From Blastobasis lacticolella (taxonomy: Eukaryota > Arthropoda > Insecta > Lepidoptera > Blastobasidae), in the NCBI GenBank assembly GCA_905147135.1, contig LR990060.1, forward strand, positions 14,090,001 to 14,154,000: a DNA stretch of 64,000 nucleotides, written 5' to 3'. A model generated the notes under the pieces. The model worked only from the letters and a program-made list of their open reading frames with translations. It was not told the DNA's origin and did not search any database. This document shows positions 24,601-39,600 of the stretch, piece after piece. A program made the translations under genes and the position numbers. Each line of letters begins with the position of its first letter. Position 1 is the first letter of the stretch.

Positions 24601-27600
24601 TTTACACATTCATACATGTTCTTAGAATTTATTCTTTCACGTTTTTGTTTAAAAATAAAACGGAGCAATTATGTCGATACATCATCATCATCATCATCAC
24701 AGCCCATAACAGTTCACTGCAGGATATTATAATATAATAATAATAAATTTATTTATTCAAATAAAATTAATCTAAAATTACAAGGTGGTTAAAAATTACA
24801 ACATACCTACTTATAGTAAATTGCCATAATATCCACGTTATATGGAACAGGCTTGTCTAAAACAGCCTATTCATTTCGGGGTTGAAGGAGTCCAGATACT
24901 GTTCGGAGTTTTACAATGGCAGGAAAAGCGCATTCTTAACCGTACGCATTAGAAAGATCAAGCCAAGGCGCTTCATGCTTTTTTATAAATAATAATAATC
25001 TTGACGTTAATGTATCGGTTGTGGTTGGTCCGCCTTGACCATGATCCAGGGTTTGGCAGATCTTATAATTACAGTGGAGCGACTGCCATTTGACCTCCGT
25101 GAGTCTGTTAACAGAGGAACCTGATCAGATTGGATCATGGTTACACATTCAGACATGCAATCGCCTGAATGTGCAGTATTCACTGACGACCTGAGTGGTT
25201 CAGTGGTCAACATGCCAGTCAACCACGCAAGAGGTCCCGGGTTCGATTCCCGGCCGGGCAGAAATTTAAAGGATGAATTTTTATTTCTGTTACGGGTCTG
25301 GGTGTTCTATGTATAATAAGAATGTATTTAAAAAAGTATATAAGTAGTATACCAGTTAGCTAGCACCCATAGCACAAGCTTTGCTTAGTTTGGGGCTAGA
25401 TGGCGCTGTGTGAATTTGTCCACGATTATTTATTTGTTTACTTATTCACCTTGATGTTTTCCCTCACCGTAAGAGCATAGGTTTGCATTTGACTAATGTA
25501 CATAACTCAGAAAAGAACTCAGTCATTGGTACATCGCCATAGTGGAATTAAATTCGAATACCTTAACCACTCGGCCACCGACGACTCGGTTCGTTACTTT
25601 GTATTTTTTATAATCTGGGATAAGGGTCAATAAATTTTGAGGGTAGATGGCGTTGTATGAAATTATCCACTTTCTTTTAATTTGATTTAATGCCGGCCTC
25701 TGTTCCTTCCACAAAATATTTGTCTATCATATGACCCACACAGCTTGTGAGGGAAAAGTTTCTCTGATTATTTTGTAGTGTAATATTAATCCGAAACATA
25801 CCACTGACCACCAAAACATATTGTTATCACAATTTACAACCTATCCGGGTACTAAAGTGCCATTACCTTGTCGAACGACTGAGCACTTCCAGAACCACTC
25901 AGAAATGAATCTTGATACTGTACTTAAATATTTCCATTAATATTAGTTATATGTGAGATGTAATAATTAAATTGACTAATGAACCATTCAGGTCGTCATC
26001 AAGTAAAACTACATGAAAAACTTAAAGAATTTTGACACTTTCCACAAATATTTTATTTCTTTTATAGGTTTTAAACAAATGCGGCACAATTTAATTCGAT
26101 CACTCTTTGTTTTCGTAGGTATTTGTGTATTTTCTGGTTTCGGTGTCTCTCGCTTACGAGTCGAATACCTTTACCACTCGGCTACTGACGCTGCTCCGAA
26201 TGGTTAGCATTACTAACCACCTCAAAATCCATAAACAATCAATATACTTTTTCTTACTTCTCCATACCCTATTCAGAAATAAACAAATAATTTCAATATT
26301 ATCCCTAAAAGTGTGACGCAGAGTTAAAGAGGATTCCCACTAACCCTTGAACCTCTTGCAGCGCCAAGTCGTCTACTCCAATGCGACTTTCAACGCCTTC
26401 GTGCTCCCCGGAGCTCCCACCCTCGCCGACGAGCTGGTACCGGTTACGATGACAAGAGAGTTGGAGCTGGAAGATGATATGAAGGAGTATTGGGGCTTCT
26501 ACCTTCTGAAGGGGTCTTCTGTTACCGTCTCCGCTTGTACGAGGTAAGATCTATTTTATGCCCAGGTCTTGGTCCATGCCCAGGACCATGCCGAAATAAA
26601 TCCTGGTTCTGATCTTCGGATCTGACTTCCGTACCGCATCCAGTTCACCAGACCAACAGAATTGACTGAGGTTTCTCTAATAAAGTCATCTTGGCGTCAA
26701 AGGTTCCGACGTACGCCTTGACCATGATCCAGGATTTGATAGATCAGGTAGTTACAGTGGAGCAACTGCAGTCTGATCTCCATAACCCTGCTACCAGGGA
26801 AACCTAACCAGATTTAATGTGCTGGTTCCATCACGATGTTTTCCCTTACCGAAAGAGCATCGGTTAGTATTCAACAAGTATTAATTACTCGAAAAAGAGT
26901 CATTGGTCGTGCGATTCGAACCCGGTACCTCTCGCTTACGAGTCGGATACCGTAATCAAGCATTGGGTTAAAACTCATCTGGCAACCTACAATCACAGAT
27001 CCTCCTACAATCACAATCACAATCGTTCGCGCTGATCGGTCTGCATGCGTCGCCCCCTACCTGGATGAGCTCGCTTAACTTCCCTTTGCTTTCCGTTAGA
27101 TTTTTGACTTTTGAAAACAGATTAATTAACGTAATCCTAATTCAATAAATACTTTTTTATTTTCATTTTCAGAGTAAGTTGGTAGTTTATGTGTTTCTCT
27201 TGTGATATATTATGAAATATTATACTCTAGTTAGTAAGGTGACATGCATATATTTATGATCACATTGAATGTCTGACTAAATAACATTAAATTTTATGTA
27301 ATGGGCCTTTTTTAGCTGATAAATGTTGACATGTTTTGGCATTATTTGGAATTGAATGACATTATTAATGTGATGTAATTGTATTTTACTAACTTGCAAA
27401 CTCGAAATCACCCATAGCAGTTCTGATACTGACTGACACTAATAATCATCTTGGCGTTAATCTCCCGGTTGTGCTCTCGAGAACGAGGGCCCGGGGTCCG
27501 CCTGGACCATGATCCAAGATTTGGCAATCAGGTTATTACAGTGGAACGAATACCATCTGACCTCCGTGACCCTGCTACCAGGGGAACCTGGCCGGATTGG

Positions 27601-30600
27601 ATCATGGTTACAAATTTAGTTCCTTGAACTTGCAGGTTTCATCACGATGTTTTTCCTCTGATTTTCCCTTGATTCTGCAAACACTGACAACAACAAAATC
27701 TGCTCTCCAGGTGGCCGGGCGCTTCCCTCATCATGATAAAAGGCTACAAGCACCTGCAAGAATGCGCATACATCGGCGATGACTCTTCGGAAGAGGTGGA
27801 TGAGCTGCTGGAGGCTAAGGAGCGGGGTCTGCTCTCTGATGCAGTTTTTATGGAGAAGATGACAGAACTGAGAAAGACGAAGATCGACGGAAAAGCTAAT
27901 GATCCAGGTATTTGTTTGCTGCTTATTCTATTGCTGGACATAGGCCTCCCATTAGATCTAGAAGGAATAAAAAATTAACTAGCGAATGATAATGATTAGA
28001 ATAGGACCACGATAAGTTCGTATTGACTAACAGTAGTAAAAATTATAAAGTGTGGATATGGCAATAATCTGGGGATAATCTGTCCTTGTCAGTCCTTGTT
28101 GGTCCTTCTTGTAAGCATTCATTTATTTGGTCACGATTAGCTTAAACTATGTCTAAATTATTAATCATGCTGACACGGAAAAAAACAATCCTACAGAAAT
28201 CAAATTGTTTGCAATTATGAATGAAGTTCTATGACGGATAAAAAACCTGGCATAAGTTGCCATAAAGAGCATTTTTTTTAACTAAGCGATTCGGACTTAG
28301 TGTGGTCATAGACAATGTATGCGAAGGTATTCCAGTTTTTGGGTACGTTCGTCGGCAAAGATATTGGACATAGAACATAGATGGAGCCTCGAACATATAG
28401 AGAATGTACACTGTGAATCTGTACAAATGACTCAATGTCGTACAAAATTCTAGTAGAGATACAAGCCGTAAGGCCACCAAGTTTGACATAGCAGTGGTTA
28501 GCGAGGGGTATCTGATAACTTATATCCGTCCCTTTTGGACATGTTATACACACCATTAAAAAAAGAAACTAAATATAGATTGTGACGTCAGATGTAAGTA
28601 GGCTCCTTCACGGCTCCTTTATGTCTCTATGTCCAATTCCAAGTCCAAGTCCAATTATTTTGTTCGTCGGCCACTTCATAATATCAAAAATATATCAAAA
28701 GTTGACATTACGACAGTATGCCCTCTCCACTTAAAAGGAGTTTCTTACATCATTGGCGCTTCGTTGACATTAGTGCATGATAATAGACGTTGATGACGAC
28801 GATGATAATGATCATTCTAGGTACAATGAAACGTCACAAGGCCGGTGTGAGCTTCCATGATCCAAGCCACGCAGAGAACGCTACGTCGGCGGACCCCGTG
28901 CCAGCGATCGACGTCACCGATCCTAACGTAAGTTCATTTACAGCGGGTTGAGTCTTTAGACGTGATCAGTCATTTTGGTAATTGTCCATTATGAGATCAG
29001 TACAAATTTGGAATACTAACAGACTGGAGTTCGAGGAGTCCATCTAAATGCTAGATGCTGAATCCCGAGGATTCAGCCGCCGTATTGTATTCCGGTTTGA
29101 TGTCAGCGTAATTGCTTACGATAAAATATTTTGACAGTTCGATTTACTACATTTCGGTTAATTAATCATTAAAATTCATACAACTTGACAAAATTGGCAT
29201 GAATCCTTTTACATGTAGGCACAGAGCAAATAAAATTTGCCAAACTCAGCCATGATGATATTAGTATCTATATATGTATATATTTTGTTAGGCATATGGT
29301 ATATTTGTAGAAATTTATCGATAGTATAGCCTAGTTTTAATAATTAAATATATGATGTAAGTAATTATTTATTATTATTGTGCACGTCTTAAACTACTTC
29401 CAGTCATCACGTTCTCTTTGCTGTAGGCCTGCTGGAAGAAATTTATTTTTAGAAATCAGTAGTGCCTTTTGTGTCATGTATATATTTGCCATGTTTTGTT
29501 ACCATTTTTGTGTGCAATAAACTATTAAATGAAATGAATAAAATAAATGATAATGGTTTGTTCTTAAGTATGAGGATTTTTCTGTAAAACGAAATTTCTC
29601 TCAATATCAATTACCAATAAACTACAACGATATTATATTCTTCGCAGAAGCCTCAGCTTTGTTATTGAACAAAGTCATACACTGGCTCTAAAGAACAAAA
29701 AAAATATATAAAAATAATGATTTTCGTTCCAAGTGGTAAGAATAAAAGGAGATGAATGAAGAGAACAATGAGTTGTATCAGGACAGAGATTACTCTGTCC
29801 TGATACAACTCATTGTTCACCGCCATTTGGCGGTCCATAGTCTCTGCCTAGCCTCCTACGGAACGGAAACGTGAGCTCTTTGTACGAGTATGTGTGTTTA
29901 TATTATGTAATTTTCTTTCGTAGGAACTGGCGGCAATTCTAGACAAATTGCATGCTATACGACAGGCGGCCAAGACGGAGATGTTCAAACATTACAAACC
30001 ACCCGATCATTTAACGTCTATAAAGGCCTTACATCGACATAGAGACGCTAACGTTGACAAGGATGAAAGGAAGTGGCTGTTTTTTAAAGGTTAGTAGTGA
30101 AGGAATGTGTAGGGGTATATGGCCCCCAGCTAATCTAAGCCCGCAGCCTACAGACAATACGTAAGACCTTTAATTTACTTTCATACTAAATGTATAGAAG
30201 CATCGCCTCGCAAAATATAGCAAAGACCGGGCGCGGACGCGACGCAGACACGTCTACACCCTATTTCAAAATATACAGAAAGAACGAGTCGGGGGTGCGG
30301 GCAGGGCGCGGGAAGCCGGACGTCGCATACAGCACTGGCTGTCCTTGTCCCGCCTGCGTCCTTGACTAGTCCTAGAAATAGAAGTGCGTTGCTGCCACGT
30401 CCGTGCTCCGTTTTGTTCTATATGTTTTAAAAAGTCGCTTCCGCTTCCGCGTTCCGTCTACGCCCTGTCATCGTCTTACGTCTTTTCTGTCTGGCCAGGT
30501 CTAACCTGCTCGTGACCATACCTCATTGCTTCGCGTCGGTCGTTCTGGACTTTGTCCATTCATCGAGGTTAATTTCTAGAAATACGCTTCAACTAAATTA

Positions 30601-33600
30601 TTATTAAATCATAAAAGAAATATAGGTAATCTGTAAAATATAAATTGAACCATATCAGATTACTATCAAAATAGAATACTTTGTTACTTAATTTTATAGC
30701 AACTAAATCATAAAAGGATACTAATAATGCAATAATGACTGTCCATTTCTTTTTTGCAGATATCGATGGTAATAACAGTGAGCAAGTAACACAAAACGTA
30801 AACACTCAAAGCACATTGCTTTATGTACTAAAACCTGATACAAGAATTGAACAACCTACAACCGTTCTTCCTCCTAAGAAAAAGGTTATAAGTGAAAGAA
30901 ACAATAATGATTTGGAAAATGGTGCTACAGTAAAGACTACCACTGATAGCAAAACTAATATCACACCTGATGTAGTGACTACAGAAAAACCGTATTTTAC
31001 AACCACAACTAGAAAAACATCCGATGTTGATATTAGAAGTGATGGGACAACCAAAGAAACGACCACTATCAAAACATTGAATATCGGTGAAAGAGCTAGA
31101 ATACCAGTAACAACCAGAAGTACAACTATGAAAACATCAGCAGACATTGATTCTGAAGATGTTGCAACAGAGGTAACTATGCCTACAATTGTTTTGATCG
31201 AGTTTTATCGTATTTCGACATCAAATATTTATTTGTTTAACAGAGATAATAAAATACAACTAATATTAAAAAAAAAAACTATAACAAAAACCTTAATTCT
31301 AACTCAATTATAGATACACAATTTAACCCATCATATCTACTTAAAATTCATGAAAAATATTTACAATTTATGATAGAAATGGCATTTGCCGGCGGTAACT
31401 TTGTCAATACTGAGGATTCGTTCTGTAATGAATTCCAACGAAGCATATGTAACCTTGACAGTTATAACTATTGCGTTTTTATTACAATTATGTTACTGTT
31501 TGAATTATAAATATTACAAGCGTTATTTAAAGTTTAGGTTCTATAAAAGAAATTCCGTAGTCATCATTTCGTTAGCTCTGAAATTTTCCATTATAACAAT
31601 TTATATTATCAAGCTATCGTTTTATAACTGTGCAATTTGTTTAATTTATATTGTTTGTATGACACGTGTGAAAGACGATAACGCCATAATGACATTTATT
31701 ATGCCCTGTAAATATTTGTGGTGCTATCTTATTTTTCTCTCGTATTATGCAGTGACTTCTCCAATTTATTCAGCGATAATCATGATAAGTAAAATAATAA
31801 GATTGAATGTTTACTTTATCCCAAAAACTAGATTGTATGAATCATGGACTAAGTTTATTTCCAGTTACCAAAACTACCTTTCGTATGTAAAGCGTGTATC
31901 AATAATAACCTACCCGACAGAAAAAGTCGGATAAGCTCTGACCAAGTTTATTTAAACTCAAATATTTTCTAAACTGTTGAACCAATTTTAATGAAACAAA
32001 ACTAAGAACCATCTCGATTAACCTGGCTTTCAAATAGAGAACCACAACTGCGTCCAAATCTGTCCATCCGTTCGGGAGCTACGATGCCACGGACAGACAC
32101 ACAAAGCCACAGATACCCCCCTTTTATCGTCGAGGGTTAGAAAAATAATTGAAGTGGAGATTCCTCGTGCTCGCTCCATACAAACCAAAGCCAATGTTTT
32201 AGAAACCAATATCAATGTCTGTGGTTTGTCAGATATTCCTTAAAATATAACGTTTCAAAGTTAAACTAACTGCTAAAAATGTAAGCGAGGCAAACGATCG
32301 CCACAAATGGGCCACGTACGCAAAAGTATCAGTGTCCAAGTTTGATTCCTTATTTTGTTGGTTCGTACTCTAAACGACCTGTATATTGCCAATGTTTTGT
32401 TCCATATTACAGAGTACATAATGAGAAGGTACACTAACTGAGTACTGCTTAGCATACTCTAATATTTGAGTAGTGATTATGCTTTCCGTCTTTGTTCTTT
32501 GCTTATTTCTGTAAATATGTTAATTATTAGATATTATATAATAAATATGTAGGTATTCATGAACTTCTTTAATAGTATATGTTATTGGTTTTGTTGGAAC
32601 TTTTTCTGTTATAAAGTTAAGTGTTTAACTGAAATACATAGTCGAGTAACTTTATATTTTAGCAAATATTTTTGGATCTACTGCATTTTGAATAATTCTT
32701 CGTTGTTTTTACTTGGTTATTGTTTCTTTGGGTGCACTAAAAATCATTTATAGTTAATTTATTACCTATCTTAGAGATTGTGAGGGCGCCGTAGGTTATC
32801 CTACGTCATCGAGTACAAGAAAACATACATTTTGTAGCGAAGGTAGAGGTTTAGGCGACCCACACACGTTAATCTGCCCGTGCTCAAACTAGATCAAAAT
32901 TTTTTTTTTCATAAACTTCGGCCTTTCTTAGCGATAGAATAGATTTTTTCTACTTACTTATTTTATCGTTATTTTTACTTGGTTATTGTTTCTTTGGGTG
33001 CACTAAAAATCATTTATAGTTAATTTATTACCTATCTTAGAGACTGTGAGGGCGCCGTAGGTTATCCTACGTCATCGAGTACAAGAAAACATACATTTTG
33101 TAGCGAAGGTAGAGGTTTAGGCGACCCACACACGTTAATCTGCCCGTGCTCAAACTAGATCAACATTTTTTTTTTCATAAACTTCGACTTTTCTTAGCGA
33201 TAGAATAGATTTTTTCTACTTACTTATTCTATAGTACTTACTTATTCTGGAAGTTAAACAAACGATGTCTCACATCCTCTTGGCAGTTTCGCTATTAGCT
33301 ACATTAAAGTCGATATAAAAAACGAATCTTTAAAAAGGATAAGTAAGTCGACGCTAAGAAAAATCGAAGGTTAGGTCATAAAACATACAGTAGCTATGCT
33401 ATTTGGAACTAATTCTACAATATTTATAAATTATCGCAATATTTTTATATGGCTGTAATTTGTTGTATGTTCCTGATAAATAAAAATAAAATAAAATCAT
33501 TTCACCTCAATTTTCCAGGCCCCTGTTGCTGAGACGAATTCGAAGGAGGTATTCGAAGAGGTCTTCCAGAGATTACAGAAGTTGGGGGACAAGGGCAAAC

Positions 33601-36600
33601 GAGTGCTTGTAAGGCTACATGAAAGGATGGGGGTCGATTATCAGAAGGTATTTTATTATCTTAGAGCGTCGGTGGCCTAATGGTGGGCATGTCTGATTCG
33701 TAACCGAGAGGTGCCGGGTTCAATCCCAAGTGCCGTCAATGCAAAGACTCTTTATGAGTTCAGTGAGACAGTAGAACACAACGACATGATTTCTACATTA
33801 AATTTCATAATTTGATGAATGATTTGAATAGGAACTGTATTTGTACGTACAGCTTAGGTCAATACAACTCAGTACCTGGGAATTGTAATTGACTATCGAT
33901 TATCTTGGAATAGTGATGTTTGATGTCCGGCAGAATAGAATAGCACCAACCCCTTACACTCGCGGGTGTCGTACGAGGCGACTAATGTTTTCGAAGCAAT
34001 ATATCTAAGAATCTCCGAAGACTGGAAAATGGGCAGCAGCGCTTTCCATTGTTATATTTATAACACTGCGATCTCCAACCCGCCTGCCAAGTGTGGAGAT
34101 TATAGTAATAGCCTTCCTTAGTGGGTATTAGGTGTACCGCCTAATACCCAGTTGCTCCTTGGAGATAACCTTGGAGAGAACCTAGATAACTGGTTATTTG
34201 TGACGATTTCATTTCCTCCACTATGGCAAAGCGTTGTTAACCAAGGTGTTCCGCTGGGGACCCGCAGACTTGTTGAACAGTTTAGGGCTGTATATAATGA
34301 CTGTATTGTTTTTCCAGGAGAACAAGAAGCTCCTATCTGACGCGGCAAGCAGTAGTGAGGAATTGGAGCGAATAAGACAGGTGTTAGTTGAAGCCATCGA
34401 CGAAGAAAACAATCGACCTGAGAGACAGCGTAAGTAACACATCCTTTTGGCAATACAGCGCCACAAACTGGCACAAAGTGTCGCCATTTTGAAATTCTAT
34501 ATTGTTGTCAGCAACAGCGTCGTGGCCGAGTGGCCGTCGGTGGCCAAGGAATTACGGTATTCACCTCGTAAGCGAGAGGTACCGGGTTCGAATCCCGCTG
34601 CGAACATATACCAATGACTCTTTTCTGAGTTATGTACATTAGCTGAATATAATAGCGTAAAAAATTTGATGAAACCTGGCGACTGAATGTGTAACCATGA
34701 TTCACTCCGGTCAGGTTCTCTTGGTAGTAGGGTCACGGAGGTCAGATGGATCATAGTCAAGGCAGACCGCGGGCCCTCGTGGGACATTACGTCAAAATGA
34801 TGATGATGATTTTGTCAATAACAGCGCCGTCGTCATCAGGTCTGCCAACATAATATCATCTAGATATAGTATTTTTTTTAATGCTACTTAGTGACAAACG
34901 AACAGACAGCCCGCCTGTTCACCTAATGAGGAGTTTTCCAGTAGGTATTGATATATGGTTTCAAAAAGCATCAATAGATGGCGCTCCTACAATTTTGGTA
35001 ATCTTCTTTTAATCTGTATGATGGTGGCAGTGATTTCATGCAACCAACTAATACTAAACTTAAAAATAAAATGTTTATTAATATAAACATAACTGTTAAA
35101 GGTTGCACGACATGTAAAAAGAAATATTTATAGAAGTTGGCACTATGTTGCATTATTATTACAACCTCTAAAATGGTTGAAAACTATTGAAAAATACAAT
35201 ATTATCCAATACAACGTACCCAGTGTTTATATCCTGTTTGCTAAGAACCTATTTCAAGCGATTATCAATTACCAAAATTGTCGGGGCGCCATCTAGTGAG
35301 TGGTTAAGAATGCTTTAGATACCTATTGGAAAACTCCTCATTAAAATCGCTTTCCCCATCGGTCTGTCTGTCTGTTTTATTACTTCTTAACCACGCAACA
35401 GTTTTTCATGAGATTTTCACCAACAGTTAGAAAATTTCATTCATATTAAAGAAGAGATGAAAAACCCGTGCAAAGCTTAGCTGGTTCGCGGGTGAATGAT
35501 AATATCGTGGTTTCCTTGCAAAGCGTGACAAGTAACATGTCACGAGTGTAAGAAATTAGTTCTAATAAAATCTCCTAATATTCTAGGGAGTTTAAAAAGG
35601 CCACATTAGCGCTTTCATAATTTGATTCATGTTAGAGCGCCACCACGAACATAAAATCTTTATTTTCTGTAGATACATTTTTTACTCTATGAGCACCACA
35701 AACTTATCTAATCAGGTGGCCAATATTGGAACTAAGTGACGCCATTTTGAATTGTCATGTCAATGTCAACAATAGCGGCGCTGCAGATAAGTTTGTGACA
35801 AATTCATATGAAACGCTTATCTGGCCTTTTAGACCCCCTAGTCAGGATTTGCAATTTTGGCCTTTACCATCTCCCTGCTTTGTTTTTCTAGAAAAGAGAC
35901 GTGATGCCCGCACCGAAGCACGTGCCAAGCGCGAGATGATGTTGGGCCAGATAGAGTTGGAGAAAGAGCTCAACGAGGACGACGAGGCCAGGAACTTCGC
36001 TGCCGAAGAGGTATGGTCGTCACGTTTATCCCTTTTATCATGTTATACGGGAGACAAACACGCAAGCGGGCCATCTGATGGTACGTGGTCACCGCCGCCT
36101 ATGGACATGAGCAACACCAGGGGAGTTTCCAATGCGTTGCCCGCCTCTTAAGTAATCTCTAATATACCTCTTGATACCAACTGAATGCGTAACCATGATC
36201 CAATCTGGTCAGGTTCCCCTGGTAGCAGGGTCATGGAGGTGAGATGGCAGTCGCTCCACTGTAATTACCTGATCTGCCAAATCGTGGATCATGGTCATTG
36301 TCATTGTCATTGTCATTTATTTATTGCTTCACATGGTCAAGGCTCAACCAGCACGTTAACGCCAATATTATTTAATGTTCAACTTAATAATGAAAATTTT
36401 GATTTTATTAATTTTATTTAAAGCACTGACTCCAACTTTTCAGGCCTTAGAAGACGGTCACGCAAATATACACGACCACGTGAACGAGACCACGGCCTTC
36501 GACATGTCCAACTCCGAGTTCTGGTCATCGTTCTCTAGTAGCGAGGAAGCCCTACTGGAATGCGAAGGTCTGATCCTAAATCTGCCGCTGACGCCGCACT

Positions 36601-39600
36601 CTGGCTGCCATCCGCAAGCTGGGGAGGAGGACTCAGCAAGAGCTGCCAGAGCTAATGCCCTCACATACAGGTTTGTAATTGGACATACATACACATGCCC
36701 GTATCCCAAAGGGGTAAGCAGAAACAATGGATTGCTCAAGCTATGATCATGACACGCCTCTTTGGCTCTTCCTCTGATATTCATTATATCTTCTCCTACT
36801 ACTTTTTTATGCGACTATGGTGGCAAACAAACTTGTACGACCTGCCTAATGGTATAAGGCATTAATCTTGGTAAATGGGAAACATAATGGTTTGGTGACT
36901 TGGTGTAGTTCAGTGGATCGCAGAGGTCCCGGGTTCGATTGCCGGTCGAACAGAAATTGAAATGATGAATTTTAATTTCTGTTATGGGCCTGGGTATTAT
37001 ATGTATAATACAAGTAGTTTATCAATTATCAAGCACCCATAACACTAACTTTGATAACTTTGAGGCTACGTGGCTCTGTGAAAACTGTCCAAGAATATTT
37101 ATTTATTTTATCATTGCGCTATTTCTTATTATATACCTAAAATGACAATACACATATTATTATAATAATATATGTACAATACAGTCATCGAATTAATTGT
37201 TACTGTTTTGGGATTCCAGGGTTCCAGCCAATGGCTACTACTTCTTCGTGTTTAACTCCGAGAATGAAGTTCAGACAAACTTCATCAAAGCAAAATTTGA
37301 TCTTCAGAAGACAAGGTTAGTTTATAATCTTGGCGATAATGTTGCGATTGTGTACTAAAGCTTTTTTCGTAAATTATTAAAAATAATATTAAATAATTAA
37401 AAAGGAAGTGCGGGAGATAATTTTCAGCATGATTAATAATTTAGACAAACTAAAAGTACAAGTTCAAGCTAATAGTGACCAAACAACTGAATGTTTACAA
37501 AAAGGACTGACAAGGACAGATTATCCCTAGATTATAGCTATATCCACATTTTATAATTTTTACTACTGTCAGTCAATACGGACTTATCATGGTCCTATTA
37601 TAAATGCCATAAAATTATCTTTACAATAAAGCTAGTTTACTGATACTGGATGCCATTCAGACTGCATTCGTGCAGCGAGCGAATTCTTCGGAACAGACTC
37701 ATGTTGTTATCCGCGCTGAAGGTGGCTACATCGAACAATAAGCCTATTTTCAATCAAATTAGACAATTATTTTTCAATATACCCAAATTTTTTATTTTAA
37801 TAACTAATAATTTACAAAATTACAGCTATTTCAATTGGTAACACGAGTAGTGCACAATGTAAATACTTTTTTCTTTAATGTTCTCCGCCTCTAAAAAAAC
37901 ATCCTTAACTACTGATACTACTACTGCTACTTACCTACTACTTTACTACGGATGCGGAAAGCACAGGACCGGCCTTTGTGGAGATTTCTGGAGGAGGCCT
38001 ATGCTTAGCAGTGGGCGTCTTCTGGCTTATCATATAATCATCATGATGAAGGCGGCTTAGGTACAGTGTGGCCATTATGATGATGTGGCCTGCGATGATG
38101 ATATTATAAATTATGATCTTCCAAAGGTACGACGTCGCGAGGACTACACTGCGGGAGTGTCGAAACAGTACGGAGCGTTGTGATCTCTCTCTTGACATCT
38201 TTTCGTCTCAGAAGGTATGTGTTTATATGCAAAATTGATTACCTAATAAAACAACTAGTGAACCCGGTGCGACTTCGTTCGCGTACACCTACTATACCCC
38301 TCATCATCACAGCCTCATAACACATTATCTTAAACAGTCCACTTATGGCCTCTCCCACGAAACGGGAAGTTATTGTCATAATCTTCGCGCTTGACAGGCG
38401 GGTTGGAGATCGCAGTGTTATAAATATAACAATAGAAAACGCTGCTGCCGATTTTCCAGCCTACGTAGGCTTTAGATCTTTAGCCTCGACACCCGCGAGT
38501 GTAAGAGGTTGGTGCTATTCTATTCTGCCGGGCACCACACGGCCAACCTCTTCCCCTATCTTCCTACAATTTTTTTACCAACCTTCCGCTTGAATAACTT
38601 TATCTATTTGCCTGGTTTAAAAGATCTAAGCGTCCAAATTGATACAGACGGTTGAAAGATTCTTTGTTTTATACTATGTATAGAAGCAGTGAAAATGATA
38701 AATAATAATATCACAAAACAATAGCATCTGGAATTTACCACCAGTTTAGAACAACGGGGCTTCCTGACACAAGTAAACCTCAACTCATGAGATTGTAATT
38801 GTAATTAAGTTGATGGAATAAATATTTTATTATTATTTATAGAACAACAGGTTCTCCCGCACCGCCTACCTCTTTCGATCACATTTTTTCATGGTTGACT
38901 GGTAGATAAGGCTACTTTAGCTTTAAGTCCGCCAATGTATCTTTAGTGCATAAAGTTTTAATAAATAAAAATAAATGAATAAGAGAGACAGGATAAGTAT
39001 GCAGGAGAAGTGGACTATGGCCAAATAACATAATCGGTATAGTATTTACATTTAGCACCCTCAAATACATCCTTGTAGAGAAGGGCATCAAAAATCTGAC
39101 CGGCAATTCTTAAAAAAAAACAGATATTTACTTGGCACATATTGTATGGAAAGTGCCCTTAACTATGAACCAATGGAGGTATCGTTACAGTATATGGGTT
39201 GAACATCTTCAACTCTATTCTTATACTGCATGACATCAAAATCGGACACTGCAGTTTCGAAAAAAAAGCATTCATTTGTTATACTTGTATGACAAGTGCG
39301 GTATTCTTTGAACCAGCAGCGACATGGTTACGAAGTATAGGTTGAGCACCTTCAACTCTGTTGTTATGCCGCACGACATCAAAATCGTAGCCCGATATTA
39401 TCCCTCCTACTGAAAAGCTCCCACCCACACACCCAGCTCCCGGAAACACACTTCCGTGGCCGACGAGGAAGGCGCTAAATAGGCTGCGAACTCAGGTGGG
39501 CCGGTGTAAATATCTCCGCAAACTATGGACCACCTCGTTTCAATGAAAATGAAAATGAAAAATGAAAAAGTATTTATTGAATTAGGATTACGTTAATTAA

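Noticed and set aside
25187..25262. tRNA-like sequence with A and B boxes (also at 5660, 45172, 19745 and 34514)
   Set aside because: The same head is always followed by a shared non-tRNA body and tail, so these are SINE heads rather than functional tRNA genes.
34118..34474. 118-residue minus-strand frame across exon 10 (also 34221-34487)
   Set aside because: Shadow of the plus-strand exon 34318-34429, whose splice phases and acidic helix fit the host gene.
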